NCBI GenBank assembly: GCA_004211235.1
Contig: SEEY01000293.1
Span: forward strand, 1-5,665
Source of the DNA: Rubrivivax sp.
Lineage (GTDB): Bacteria > Pseudomonadota > Gammaproteobacteria > Burkholderiales > Burkholderiaceae
DNA: 5,665 bases
Reading direction: 5' to 3'
In this document: positions 1-5,665 of the stretch, in pieces
How positions within the stretch are numbered: position 1 is the first letter of the stretch
How the letters are laid out: every line of letters starts with the position of its first letter
Position numbers and translations under genes: made by a program
The notes under the pieces: generated by a model
The model's database searches: none
Told to the model about the DNA's origin: nothing
The model's input: only the letters and a program-made list of their open reading frames with translations

Positions 1-1384
1 TGGCCTGCCAGTCGCTGATGAAGGGCCGGCCGTTGATCCAGTAGACCTGCCAGACACGCAAGCGTGGCGCCTGGTTGCCGCCGCCACTGACGAGGCCGAG
101 CGCCTGGCCACGCAGATCGCCGGTGCGCCACTGCGACGGGGCGGCCGGTACGTCCAGCACAGCTTCGCCGGCAGCCGTCTGCGTCCATTCCTTGTCGGTC
201 TCTTCGTTGACGACGCGGTTGACCGACGTCACCAGCTGGCGGCCCTGGCGCTGCTCGCGGTAGTAGCCCACGTACAGGCCGATGGCCGGCCCGCCGGCCT
301 CCGACTGGAAGCGGCCATGCAGCACGGCGGCAGGGTTCTCGAAGTGCGGGCGCCAGCTCGTCATCGGCTCGGCCTGCCAGATCCAGCCGGGCAACGCCGG
401 CGCCGCCAGCACCGGCTCGGCCTTCCCTTCGGCCCGCTGCGTCTGCGCGCGCAGCACGGGCGGCAGCGCCATCAGGAGCGAGGCCGCCAGCAAGGCAGAC
501 GACCAGCGGCCGGCCGAGACAGGCTGTGCCAAACGCCCCGCCGGTGCAGGCTGGTGTTCGGGATCGGGCTCGGTCCAGCGTGCGCCGATCATGAACATCG
601 CCAGCATGATGATGCCGAAGAAGACCCAGCCATAGATGATGTGGTCCACACCCACGGCGAGCGTGTTGCCGGACAGATGGCCCAGCATGACGATCATGTA
701 GGCACGCAGCCAGTTCGCCACCAGCGGCGTGACGATGGCCACGGCAACGAAGGCCCAGCGGCGCTTGTGCGAGCGGTAGTTCAGGTAGGCGAACAGCGTG
801 CCGACCATCAGCGAAGCCATCAGGTAGCGGATGCCGCTGCAGGCTTCCACCACCGACCACGAGCCCGTCGGGATGATGAACTGCGTGCCCTCGCGAAACA
901 CCGGAATGCCGCTGGTGCGCAGCGCGACAACGGTGAAATCGGCCGTGCGTTCGATCAGCCAGGGCGTCAGGAAGTCGCCGAAGGGCACCGCGAAGAAAAG
1001 AAAGCCCAGCGGGAAGGCGATGCGACGCGCGACCTCGGTGCCGAGCAGGGCCGGCACCGTCAGGACGAACATGCCGACGAGGGCAAACTGGGTCGCTGCA
1101 TTGGCCGCCGCGAGTTCGCCCAGCATCCACAGCAGGCCGAGCGGCAGCACCAGCCAGAGCCAGCGCAATGACGGTGCGGGCGACAGCACCGCCAGGTCGG
1201 CACGCCGGCGCCAGACCAGCCAGGCGGAGATCGGCGGCACCACCCAGGCGTGAGCGAAAGTCTCGGAGCGGTTCCAGATGGCCACCATGGCCGAACCGGT
1301 GTCGTGGTACAGCAGCGCCAGCATGGCCCAGGCCAGCGCCAGGCCTAGGAGCGGCAGCCGCCAGGGCCGAGGCAGCGTCAGCAT
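1..1384 (-). CDS. xrtA: Exosortase A fused to EpsI-type domain (3' end cut by window)
   Basis: Multi-pass inner-membrane cysteine transpeptidase, thought to cleave and transfer proteins bearing a C-terminal PEP-CTERM sorting signal. My translation gives 461 residues before the window edge, with no internal stop. Residues 1-270 are very hydrophobic, with about eight likely membrane segments. The exosortase signature residues are all present: Cys182 in EACSGIR (codon 839-841), Arg227 in NWLRAY (codon 704-706) and His248 in GVDHIIYGW (codon 641-643). A further hydrophobic segment at about 295-311 leads into a non-membrane domain (about 312 onward) with the pattern GYYREQRQGRQL, which fits the EpsI/DUF3485 family; in many bacteria EpsI is a separate protein. 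Fused proteins are about 500 residues as I recall, so a few dozen residues are probably missing. The ATG at 1382-1384 overlaps the glycosyltransferase stop and has a GGAG ribosome site five bases upstream. The family call is firm; the A subtype rests mainly on the neighbours. Confidence 0.95.
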   Translation of the reverse strand, partial: MLTLPRPWRLPLLGLALAWAMLALLYHDTGSAMVAIWNRSETFAHAWVVPPISAWLVWRRRADLAVLSPAPSLRWLWLVLPLGLLWMLGELAAANAATQFALVGMFVLTVPALLGTEVARRIAFPLGFLFFAVPFGDFLTPWLIERTADFTVVALRTSGIPVFREGTQFIIPTGSWSVVEACSGIRYLMASLMVGTLFAYLNYRSHKRRWAFVAVAIVTPLVANWLRAYMIVMLGHLSGNTLAVGVDHIIYGWVFFGIIMLAMFMIGARWTEPDPEHQPAPAGRLAQPVSAGRWSSALLAASLLMALPPVLRAQTQRAEGKAEPVLAAPALPGWIWQAEPMTSWRPHFENPAAVLHGRFQSEAGGPAIGLYVGYYREQRQGRQLVTSVNRVVNEETDKEWTQTAAGEAVLDVPAAPSQWRTGDLRGQALGLVSGGGNQAPRLRVWQVYWINGRPFISDWQA

Positions 1385-2586
1385 GCCGACTCCACGCGGC
1401 CGTCGAGATGCCGATCAAGGCCGGCAAGGTGGGCGTCCCAGCTGTAGGCCTCCAGCACGAACTGGCGCGCGCTGCGGCCGGCGGCGTCGGCACTCGCGCG
1501 GTCGTCCAGCAGCGCGGCGACGCTGGTGATGTAGTCCAAAGCATCGTCGGCCGGCTGCAGGCCGGGCAGCCCATTCGCCGTGATCGCCCGCACGCAGGCG
1601 CTCGCAGCCACCACCGGCCGCGCCATGGCCATCGCCTCCAGCACCTTGTTCTGGATGCCGCGGGCGAGCCGCAGCGGCGCGACGACGGCGGCGGCGTGCT
1701 GTAGATAGGGTCGCACATCGGGCACCGTGCCGGTCACGCGGACCGCATCGCTGGCGAGTGCCTGCACGGCCGGCGTCGGTGCGCGGCCGACGATGTGGAA
1801 ACGCAGCGCGGGAAAGCGCTCACGCAGTGCGGGCAGGATGTCACTGGCGAACCAGGTCACGGCGTCGACGTTGGGCCAGTAGTCCATCGCACCAGTGAAC
1901 ACCAGCGGCAGTTCGTCCGCAACGAAAGGGCTGGCCCGGGCGGCGTCGGGCGTGAAGAACTCCGCATCGACGCCATTGCCCAGCGCCGCAAGGTTCAAGG
2001 GCTGGCCCGGGCTCAGTTCGCGAAACAGCGCGACCTCGCTCTCGGTGACGAAGAAGCTGCAGGCCGCCTCGCGCGCCACGCGCTGCTCGAACGCGAGCAG
2101 CTTGGTGAACTCGCGCCGGTACAGCCACGACATCGGCCAGGCATGCTCGGGCGCATAGTCCCGCCATTTGGCGGAGTCGACGTCGACGAAGTCCACCAAC
2201 GTCTTCACGCGGCCCAGCTTGCGCGTGTATTGCGCCATCACGCCACTGAAGACGACGATGGCATCGAAGCCGACGCGTGCGGCGGTCTCGTCCACCCAGG
2301 CCTGCAGGCCGGCATCGCGGTAGTAGGGCAGGCTCAGCGCTTCGCCCGTCAGCAGGCCGCGCAGGCTCCACAGCTTGGCGGAGCGCGGGTTGAGATGAGC
2401 TGCGTGCAGGCTGGCGCACCACTCGCGCACGCGCGGCAGATGCTGCTCGTCATCGGGGTCGTCGATGAAGGTGCCGAGATGGACCTCGTGCCGCGCCGCC
2501 AGATGCTTGAGCAGGTGGTAGGAGCGCACCTTGTCACCCTTGTTGGGTGGGTAGGGCAGGCGGTGGACGAGGTAGAGGATCTTCAA
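1378..2586 (-). CDS. stp1: PEP-CTERM/XrtA system GT-B glycosyltransferase (TIGR03087-like)
   Basis: Predicted cytoplasmic sugar transferase of 402 residues, close to the usual length of the TIGR03087 group that accompanies exosortase A; donor and acceptor sugars are unknown. The N-terminal Rossmann half opens with KILYLVHRLPYPPNKGDKVR (residues 2-21), containing the Pro-rich, Gly-containing loop typical of GT4-like enzymes. The C-terminal half starts near 225 with LVFTGAMDYWPNVDAV (228-243), then FHIVGRAP (263-270), GTVPDVRPYL (286-295) and the donor-site region RGIQNKVLEAMAMARPVV (309-326). In that region Glu317 is present, but the first Glu of the classic E-x7-E motif is Arg309. The start is TTG at 2584-2586: the preceding gene's TGA is in the same frame only five codons upstream, no ATG or GTG lies between, and the next in-frame ATG is codon 118. 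A GAGGGG ribosome site supports it. The symbol stp1 is from memory of the family name. Confidence 0.93.
   Translation of the reverse strand: MKILYLVHRLPYPPNKGDKVRSYHLLKHLAARHEVHLGTFIDDPDDEQHLPRVREWCASLHAAHLNPRSAKLWSLRGLLTGEALSLPYYRDAGLQAWVDETAARVGFDAIVVFSGVMAQYTRKLGRVKTLVDFVDVDSAKWRDYAPEHAWPMSWLYRREFTKLLAFEQRVAREAACSFFVTESEVALFRELSPGQPLNLAALGNGVDAEFFTPDAARASPFVADELPLVFTGAMDYWPNVDAVTWFASDILPALRERFPALRFHIVGRAPTPAVQALASDAVRVTGTVPDVRPYLQHAAAVVAPLRLARGIQNKVLEAMAMARPVVAASACVRAITANGLPGLQPADDALDYITSVAALLDDRASADAAGRSARQFVLEAYSWDAHLAGLDRHLDGRVESAC
1390..1393 (-). promoter_or_regulatory. Ribosome binding site for xrtA
   Basis: The minus strand reads GGAG followed by a five-base spacer (TCGGC) and the ATG at 1382-1384. 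The site lies inside the last codons of the upstream glycosyltransferase gene and supports this start for the exosortase, which overlaps the upstream stop as ATGCTGA. Confidence 0.6.
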
Positions 2587-2593
2587 CGGCCCG

Positions 2594-2599
2594 CCCCTC
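2594..2599 (-). promoter_or_regulatory. Ribosome binding site deciding the TTG start of the glycosyltransferase
   Basis: The minus strand reads GAGGGG, then a seven-base spacer (CGGGCCG), then TTG at 2584-2586. It sits wholly in the 15-base gap after the FemAB-like gene. It is the strongest Shine-Dalgarno-like site in the window and picks the TTG as the start codon. Confidence 0.7.
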
Positions 2600-2601
2600 G
2601 C

Positions 2602-3651
2602 TCAGCCCAGGTTCTTGACGATGAACGGACCCAGCCAGTTGGCCACGCCGATGGGCAGCTTGCGCCAGGTCTTGATCATCAGCTGGTACTTCGGGTTGTT
2701 CGGGTTGTTCTGGGGAATCGCGTCGCGCTTGAAGAGGCGGTATTCGTAGGAAAGCGGCTGTGGCTCGAAGCCCCAATTCTTCTTGAACGCATAGGGCCCG
2801 GTGCCCTGCTTGCTGCGCCCGTAATCGAAGACCTTGAGGCCGCGGGCACAGGCGCGGCGCATCAGCTCCCAGTACTTGAAGTCGTTGGCCGCCAGGTCGC
2901 GCGCCGCGACATCGTCCCCGGCGTAGTAGGGCAGCACTTCATCGCGGAAGTAGAAGCTCAGCACCGAGGACAGCGGCTGGCCGTCGGGTGCGGTGACGGT
3001 CAGCACCTCGGCATCCGCACCGAACTCGTCGAGCAGGGCCTGGAAGTATTTCTTCGGCATCGCCGGCGTGCCGTGGCGGTGCACGTTGTCGGCGTACAGA
3101 TCGAAGAAGCGGTCAGCGCTTGCGTCGACGTCGGCCTTCAGTTCGTTCTTGATGCCCTTGCGCACCATCGCCCGCTGTTTGCGCGGGATGGCCAGCATGT
3201 TGGCCTCTTCGTCCGCCAGGATCTCCTTGCGGAAGGTGACGTAGAGGTCCTGCCGCGGCCAGTCGGCGTGGCGCGTTGGGCCGAGGTTGCGGTATTCGAG
3301 GTGGTCGGCGCCCTGCCCCCGGGCGATCTTCTCGGCCTCGGCTTCGAGCGCCGCGGCGGCCTCGTCATTCAGCGCGGAGACGCCGCCGTAGACGGCGAAC
3401 GGCAGGCTGGCGACCGAGTGGCCGAACAGCCGGCTCTTGACCTCGGCCAGCGGCAGCACGCCTTCGATGACGCCGTCACGCTCGGCGTAAAGGAAAAAGC
3501 ACTTGTGACCGAAGCTCTTCTCGATGACGCGAAGCCATCCGCTGCGATGGAAGAAGGTGGCTTGCGGGTGGGCGAGGACGAAGGCGTCCCAGCGTGCGGA
3601 CACAGCCTTGTCTTGCGCGTCCAGGCGCGCAATGCGAATCGGGCCGGTCAT
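2602..3651 (-). CDS. FemAB-like GNAT-fold protein, PEP-CTERM/XrtA-associated
   Basis: A 349-residue protein of the FemAB-related group found with exosortase A (TIGR03019-like). FemA/B enzymes use aminoacyl-tRNA to add amino acids to peptidoglycan stem peptides; whether this group does so, or acylates a polysaccharide or protein, is not known to me. The first GNAT-like half holds FFHRSGWLRVIEKSFGH (33-49) and LPLAEVKSRLFG (66-77). The second holds the best-conserved stretch: YYAGDD (242-247), NDFKYWELMRRA (256-267), FDYGRSKQGTGPYAFKKNWG (275-294). The C-terminus, with NPNNPKY (315-321) and the final GPFIVKNLG, looks full length. No signal peptide or membrane segment is seen, so it is probably cytoplasmic. 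ATG at 3649-3651 directly follows the deacetylase TGA (TGAATG) and has only a weak GAG upstream, so it is probably translated by reinitiation after the deacetylase. Confidence 0.93.
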   Translation of the reverse strand: MTGPIRIARLDAQDKAVSARWDAFVLAHPQATFFHRSGWLRVIEKSFGHKCFFLYAERDGVIEGVLPLAEVKSRLFGHSVASLPFAVYGGVSALNDEAAAALEAEAEKIARGQGADHLEYRNLGPTRHADWPRQDLYVTFRKEILADEEANMLAIPRKQRAMVRKGIKNELKADVDASADRFFDLYADNVHRHGTPAMPKKYFQALLDEFGADAEVLTVTAPDGQPLSSVLSFYFRDEVLPYYAGDDVAARDLAANDFKYWELMRRACARGLKVFDYGRSKQGTGPYAFKKNWGFEPQPLSYEYRLFKRDAIPQNNPNNPKYQLMIKTWRKLPIGVANWLGPFIVKNLG

Positions 3652-4545
3652 TCAGACGGGGCTCAGCGACGACGCCGGCGTGCGCGGGATGGCTTCGCTG
3701 CCGAGGAAGATCTCGTCCATCCGGCCCCAGCGGAAGTCCTCCAGCAACCGCGCGATGCGGCCGTGGGTGCGCGGGATGTTCACGTAGTGGCGAAAGCGCG
3801 TCTTGGCATCGATGCCGGCCACGCGCGGCTGCCCGTCGTCGATTTCCCAGGGATGGAAGTAGAAGACGGCCGACTGGCCGTCGACCTCGTTGACGCGGCG
3901 GATCATCCAGCGCGACAGCGCGTAGGGCAGCAGCCGGAAATAGCCGCCGCCGCTGCTCGGCAGGTTGCGCGAGCCGACCCGCAGCGTCGTCACCGGAATC
4001 TCGAGCAGGCCTTCGCGCACCGGGTAGGCGAAGCGCGGTGAATCGGGCATGCCGTAATGGTCATGGGCGATGGGGTAGACGCTGCTGGAGTAGCGGTAGC
4101 CGGCATCGCGCAGCACATCGAAGGCCCAGAGGTTGCCCTTGCCGATGGAGAAGCTCGGCGCGCGATAACCCACGACGGGCACGCCGCCGAGGTCTTCGAG
4201 CAGCTTCCTGGCACGTGTCACATCGTCCAGGAAGGCGGCCGGGCTCAGGTCGCTGGCACGCTCATGGCCGTAGCCATGACTGGCCAGCTCATGGCCTCCG
4301 GCGACTATTGACCTGACGACCTGCGGATAGCGCTCGGCGATCCAGCCCAGCGTGAAGAACGTGGCCTTCACGTTCTTCTCGGCCAGCAGCGCCAGGATGC
4401 GCTCGATGTTGCGCTCGATGCGGCACTGCAGGCCGTTCCAGTCCTCGCGGCGGATGTAGGGCGCGAAGGCCGAGACCTGGAAATAGTCCTCCACGTCGAT
4501 GCTCATGGCATTGCGCGGCGCGGGGTTCTTGGTGGGCATCAGCAT
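3652..4545 (-). CDS. XrtA-associated NodB-type polysaccharide deacetylase with DUF3473 tail
   Basis: Predicted metal-dependent carbohydrate esterase (CE4/NodB homology) that removes acetyl groups from an exopolysaccharide or its precursor; TIGR03006-like. With the ATG at 4543-4545 it has 297 residues. Motif 1 is SIDVEDYF (15-22) with Asp17 as likely catalytic base and Asp20 nearby. Motif 2 is the metal-binding SHGYGH (89-94), with His90 and His94. Motif 3 is GYRAPSFSI (126-134) with Arg128. The tail carries SSGGGYFRLLPY (197-208) and FYFHPWEID (228-236), where His231 fits the late NodB histidine; this end is typical of DUF3473. No signal peptide is visible, so where it acts is unclear. Start choice: an in-frame TTG at 4558-4560 would overlap the ATPase stop and add five residues, but has no clear ribosome site. 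The ATG at 4543-4545 has GAGG nine bases upstream, so I prefer it. ATGs at 4537-4539 and 4504-4506 are less likely. Confidence 0.93.
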   Translation of the reverse strand: MLMPTKNPAPRNAMSIDVEDYFQVSAFAPYIRREDWNGLQCRIERNIERILALLAEKNVKATFFTLGWIAERYPQVVRSIVAGGHELASHGYGHERASDLSPAAFLDDVTRARKLLEDLGGVPVVGYRAPSFSIGKGNLWAFDVLRDAGYRYSSSVYPIAHDHYGMPDSPRFAYPVREGLLEIPVTTLRVGSRNLPSSGGGYFRLLPYALSRWMIRRVNEVDGQSAVFYFHPWEIDDGQPRVAGIDAKTRFRHYVNIPRTHGRIARLLEDFRWGRMDEIFLGSEAIPRTPASSLSPV

Positions 4546-4554
4546 GATCGGCGA

Positions 4555-4558
4555 CCTC
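4555..4558 (-). promoter_or_regulatory. Ribosome binding site for the deacetylase
   Basis: The minus strand reads TGAGG, where TGA is the ATPase stop codon, followed by a nine-base spacer and ATG at 4543-4545. The overlap of the site with the upstream stop suggests coupled translation. It argues for the ATG rather than the TTG at 4558-4560. Confidence 0.5.
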
Positions 4559-5654
4559 AATGCTGCTTCACGGCGTCGACCAGCTTCTGCAGCAGGGCCA
4601 GCGTCTGCAGGTTGATGCGCTCCAGCCGCATCATGCTGCGCTCCAGGCGCTGCAGGCGGTCGGTGTGGTGGTCAGCACTCAGCGCCGCGATTTCGCTGGA
4701 CAGGCCGTCGACCTCGGCGACGCTCAGCTTCAGCTTGGCAACGTCCAGCGCTCCTGGCGCGCTGTCCAGCGCAGCGGGGCGGCTGTCGGGCAGCCGGGCG
4801 GGCACGCTGTCGAGCGGGCTGGCGTCGCTGTGGCGCGGCACCTCGCTCTCCTGCGCGATGTCGCGCAGCACTTCCTTCACGTCGGCCAGGGTCAGGTGCG
4901 AGCGGCCCTGCATGAAGCCCAGCAACAGCAGGCGGTCGCACAGGCGGTTGATGCGCCGCGGGATGCCGTTGCTGGCCTTGTGGATGGCGGGGAAGGCGTC
5001 GTGGTCGAAGGTCGGCTTGCCGGCCGAGCCCGCGCACTTCAGACGGTGCTCCATGTAGCGCTGGGTCTCGTCCTCGTCGAGCGGGCCGATGTGGCAGGTC
5101 GCTGCGACGCGCTGACGGAACTGCTCCATTTCCGGCTTCTGCAGGATGCCGCGGAACTCGGGCTGACCGACCAGGAAGGTCTGCAGCAGCGACTGGTTTG
5201 CGAACTGGAAGTTGGACAACATGCGCAGCTCCTCGACCGCGCGCGCGGTCAGGTTTTGCGCCTCGTCGACAATCAGCAGGCAGCGCTTGCCCTGCGTGAC
5301 CTGGTTGACGAAGAACGCCTCCAGCGTCATCAGCAACTCGGACTTGGGCGCGTCCTTCACGCGCACGCCGAAGGCGGCGCCCACCATGCGCAGCGTGTCT
5401 TCCGCATCGAGCTGGGTCGTCACGACATTGCCGATGACGACGTTGCTGCGGTTCAGGCTGTCGAGCAGGCCGCGCAGCAGCGTGGTCTTGCCGGCACCGA
5501 TCTCGCCGGTGATGACGATGAAGCCGTCGTTGCGCAGCACGCCGTAGTCCAGATACGCCTTCGCCCGGCGATGCTGCTTGCTGCCGTAGTAGAAGTTCGG
5601 ATCCGGGCTGAGCTGGAAGGGCTTGCTGCTCAGGCCGTAGAAGGCTTCGTACAT
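4557..5654 (-). CDS. XrtA/PEP-CTERM-associated AAA ATPase, ExeA/GspA-like
   Basis: A 365-residue P-loop ATPase of the group constantly found in exosortase A loci (TIGR03015-like), related to ExeA/GspA. It opens with MYEAFYGLSSKPFQLSPDP, a start typical of the ExeA group. Walker A is GEIGAGKTT (50-58) and Walker B LLIVDEAQN (126-134), with a probable sensor region QTFLVGQPE (158-166) and a late AAA motif NGIPRRINRLCDRLLL (229-244). From about 270 the sequence changes: a Pro/Ser/Ala/Asp-rich linker (275-303) is followed by a Leu-rich, heptad-like segment (about 304-365) that probably forms a coiled coil for oligomerisation or partner binding. No membrane segment is seen, unlike ExeA itself. The role is unproven; it may power or organise polysaccharide export or exosortase-linked secretion. 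ATG at 5652-5654 is chosen because the conserved family N-terminus starts there. Only 11 upstream bases are visible and they show no ribosome site. Confidence 0.94.
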   Translation of the reverse strand: MYEAFYGLSSKPFQLSPDPNFYYGSKQHRRAKAYLDYGVLRNDGFIVITGEIGAGKTTLLRGLLDSLNRSNVVIGNVVTTQLDAEDTLRMVGAAFGVRVKDAPKSELLMTLEAFFVNQVTQGKRCLLIVDEAQNLTARAVEELRMLSNFQFANQSLLQTFLVGQPEFRGILQKPEMEQFRQRVAATCHIGPLDEDETQRYMEHRLKCAGSAGKPTFDHDAFPAIHKASNGIPRRINRLCDRLLLLGFMQGRSHLTLADVKEVLRDIAQESEVPRHSDASPLDSVPARLPDSRPAALDSAPGALDVAKLKLSVAEVDGLSSEIAALSADHHTDRLQRLERSMMRLERINLQTLALLQKLVDAVKQH

Positions 5655-5658
5655 CGCG

Positions 5659-5665
5659 TTAGAAA
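5659..5665 (-). CDS. Possible last codon and stop of an upstream gene
   Basis: The minus strand ends of the window read TTC TAA, four bases before the ATPase ATG. Given the tight packing elsewhere, TAA is a plausible stop for the preceding gene. In known XrtA loci the gene before this ATPase often encodes an outer-membrane beta-barrel-like protein (TIGR03016), and a terminal Phe, as here, is typical of outer-membrane barrels. Only seven bases are visible, so this is a guess from context. Confidence 0.25.

Noticed and set aside
317..1171. A 284-codon open frame on the plus strand.
   Set aside because: It is in exact codon register opposite xrtA, and its product is rich in Arg, Gln and His, as expected for the complement of a hydrophobic protein. 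The minus strand carries all the exosortase catalytic residues.
1168..1704. A 178-codon plus-strand open frame crossing the xrtA/glycosyltransferase junction.
   Set aside because: It is Arg/Ala-rich, has no recognisable motif and lies opposite two well-supported genes.
2692..2709. Perfect tandem copy of the nine bases CGGGTTGTT.
   Set aside because: It encodes NNPNNP in the FemAB-like protein, in a region where related proteins, as I recall, have a similar NPxNPKY motif. It is best explained by codon choice for a short conserved peptide, not by a mobile or regulatory repeat.
1795..4041. A 748-codon open frame on the plus strand, across three minus-strand genes.
   Set aside because: Its codons lie exactly opposite those of the glycosyltransferase, FemAB-like and deacetylase genes, which share one frame. 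In that register a plus-strand stop needs a minus-strand TTA, CTA or TCA codon, which are rare in such GC-rich genes. The minus genes show clear family motifs; the plus translation shows none.
4261..4296. Direct repeat CTCATGGCC at 4261-4269 and 4288-4296.
   Set aside because: Both copies encode GHE around the metal-binding NodB motif of the deacetylase (GHE-LASHGY-GHE), so the protein sequence accounts for it.
4558..4560. TTG as start of the deacetylase, overlapping the ATPase stop.
   Set aside because: It is possible but has no clear ribosome site, while the ATG at 4543-4545 has GAGG at good spacing. The difference is only five residues ahead of a non-conserved leader.
1..5665. Search for promoters, terminators, RNA genes, CRISPR or insertion sequences.
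   Set aside because: The gaps between genes are at most 15 bases, and I saw no hairpin followed by a T-run, no tRNA-like or repeat-spacer pattern and no transposase motif. Regulation and termination probably lie outside the window.

Overview
The window is GC-rich bacterial DNA with G or C at most third codon positions. It is filled by one tightly packed gene set, all on the minus strand, so transcription runs from base 5665 towards base 1. The genes are recognisable as the central part of an exosortase A (XrtA, formerly EpsH1)/PEP-CTERM exopolysaccharide locus. The gene order, the high GC and the fusion of exosortase A to an EpsI-type domain suggest a betaproteobacterium, perhaps Burkholderiales or a relative. 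That taxonomic call is inference from memory of these loci; there is no rRNA or other marker here.

Layout in transcription order: (1) 5659-5665, a possible last codon and stop of an upstream gene; (2) 4557-5654, an XrtA-associated AAA/ExeA-like ATPase with a C-terminal coiled coil; (3) 3652-4545, a NodB-type polysaccharide deacetylase with the DUF3473 tail (an upstream TTG at 4560 is possible); (4) 2602-3651, a FemAB-like GNAT-fold protein; (5) 1378-2586, a GT-B glycosyltransferase of the PEP-CTERM/XrtA type, starting at TTG; (6) 1-1384, exosortase A fused to an EpsI domain, whose 3' end runs out of the window. The largest gap between genes is 15 bases and several junctions touch or overlap. 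No promoter, terminator, RNA gene, mobile element or CRISPR is visible, and no stretch of 300 bases lacks a gene.

How the genes fit together (family knowledge plus inference): the glycosyltransferase, deacetylase and ATPase belong to the synthesis, modification and export of an exopolysaccharide. XrtA is the membrane cysteine transpeptidase thought to process proteins carrying a C-terminal PEP-CTERM signal at the inner membrane. No PEP-CTERM substrate is encoded in this window. The FemAB-like protein and the ATPase are constant partners of the system with unproven biochemical roles.

The locus type is known and I do not see a wholly new system. The more unusual details are at the gene junctions: three consecutive genes share one reading frame separated only by TGA stops, the glycosyltransferase must start at TTG, and the exosortase start is embedded in the glycosyltransferase stop. 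The shared frame also explains a very long spurious open frame on the plus strand.
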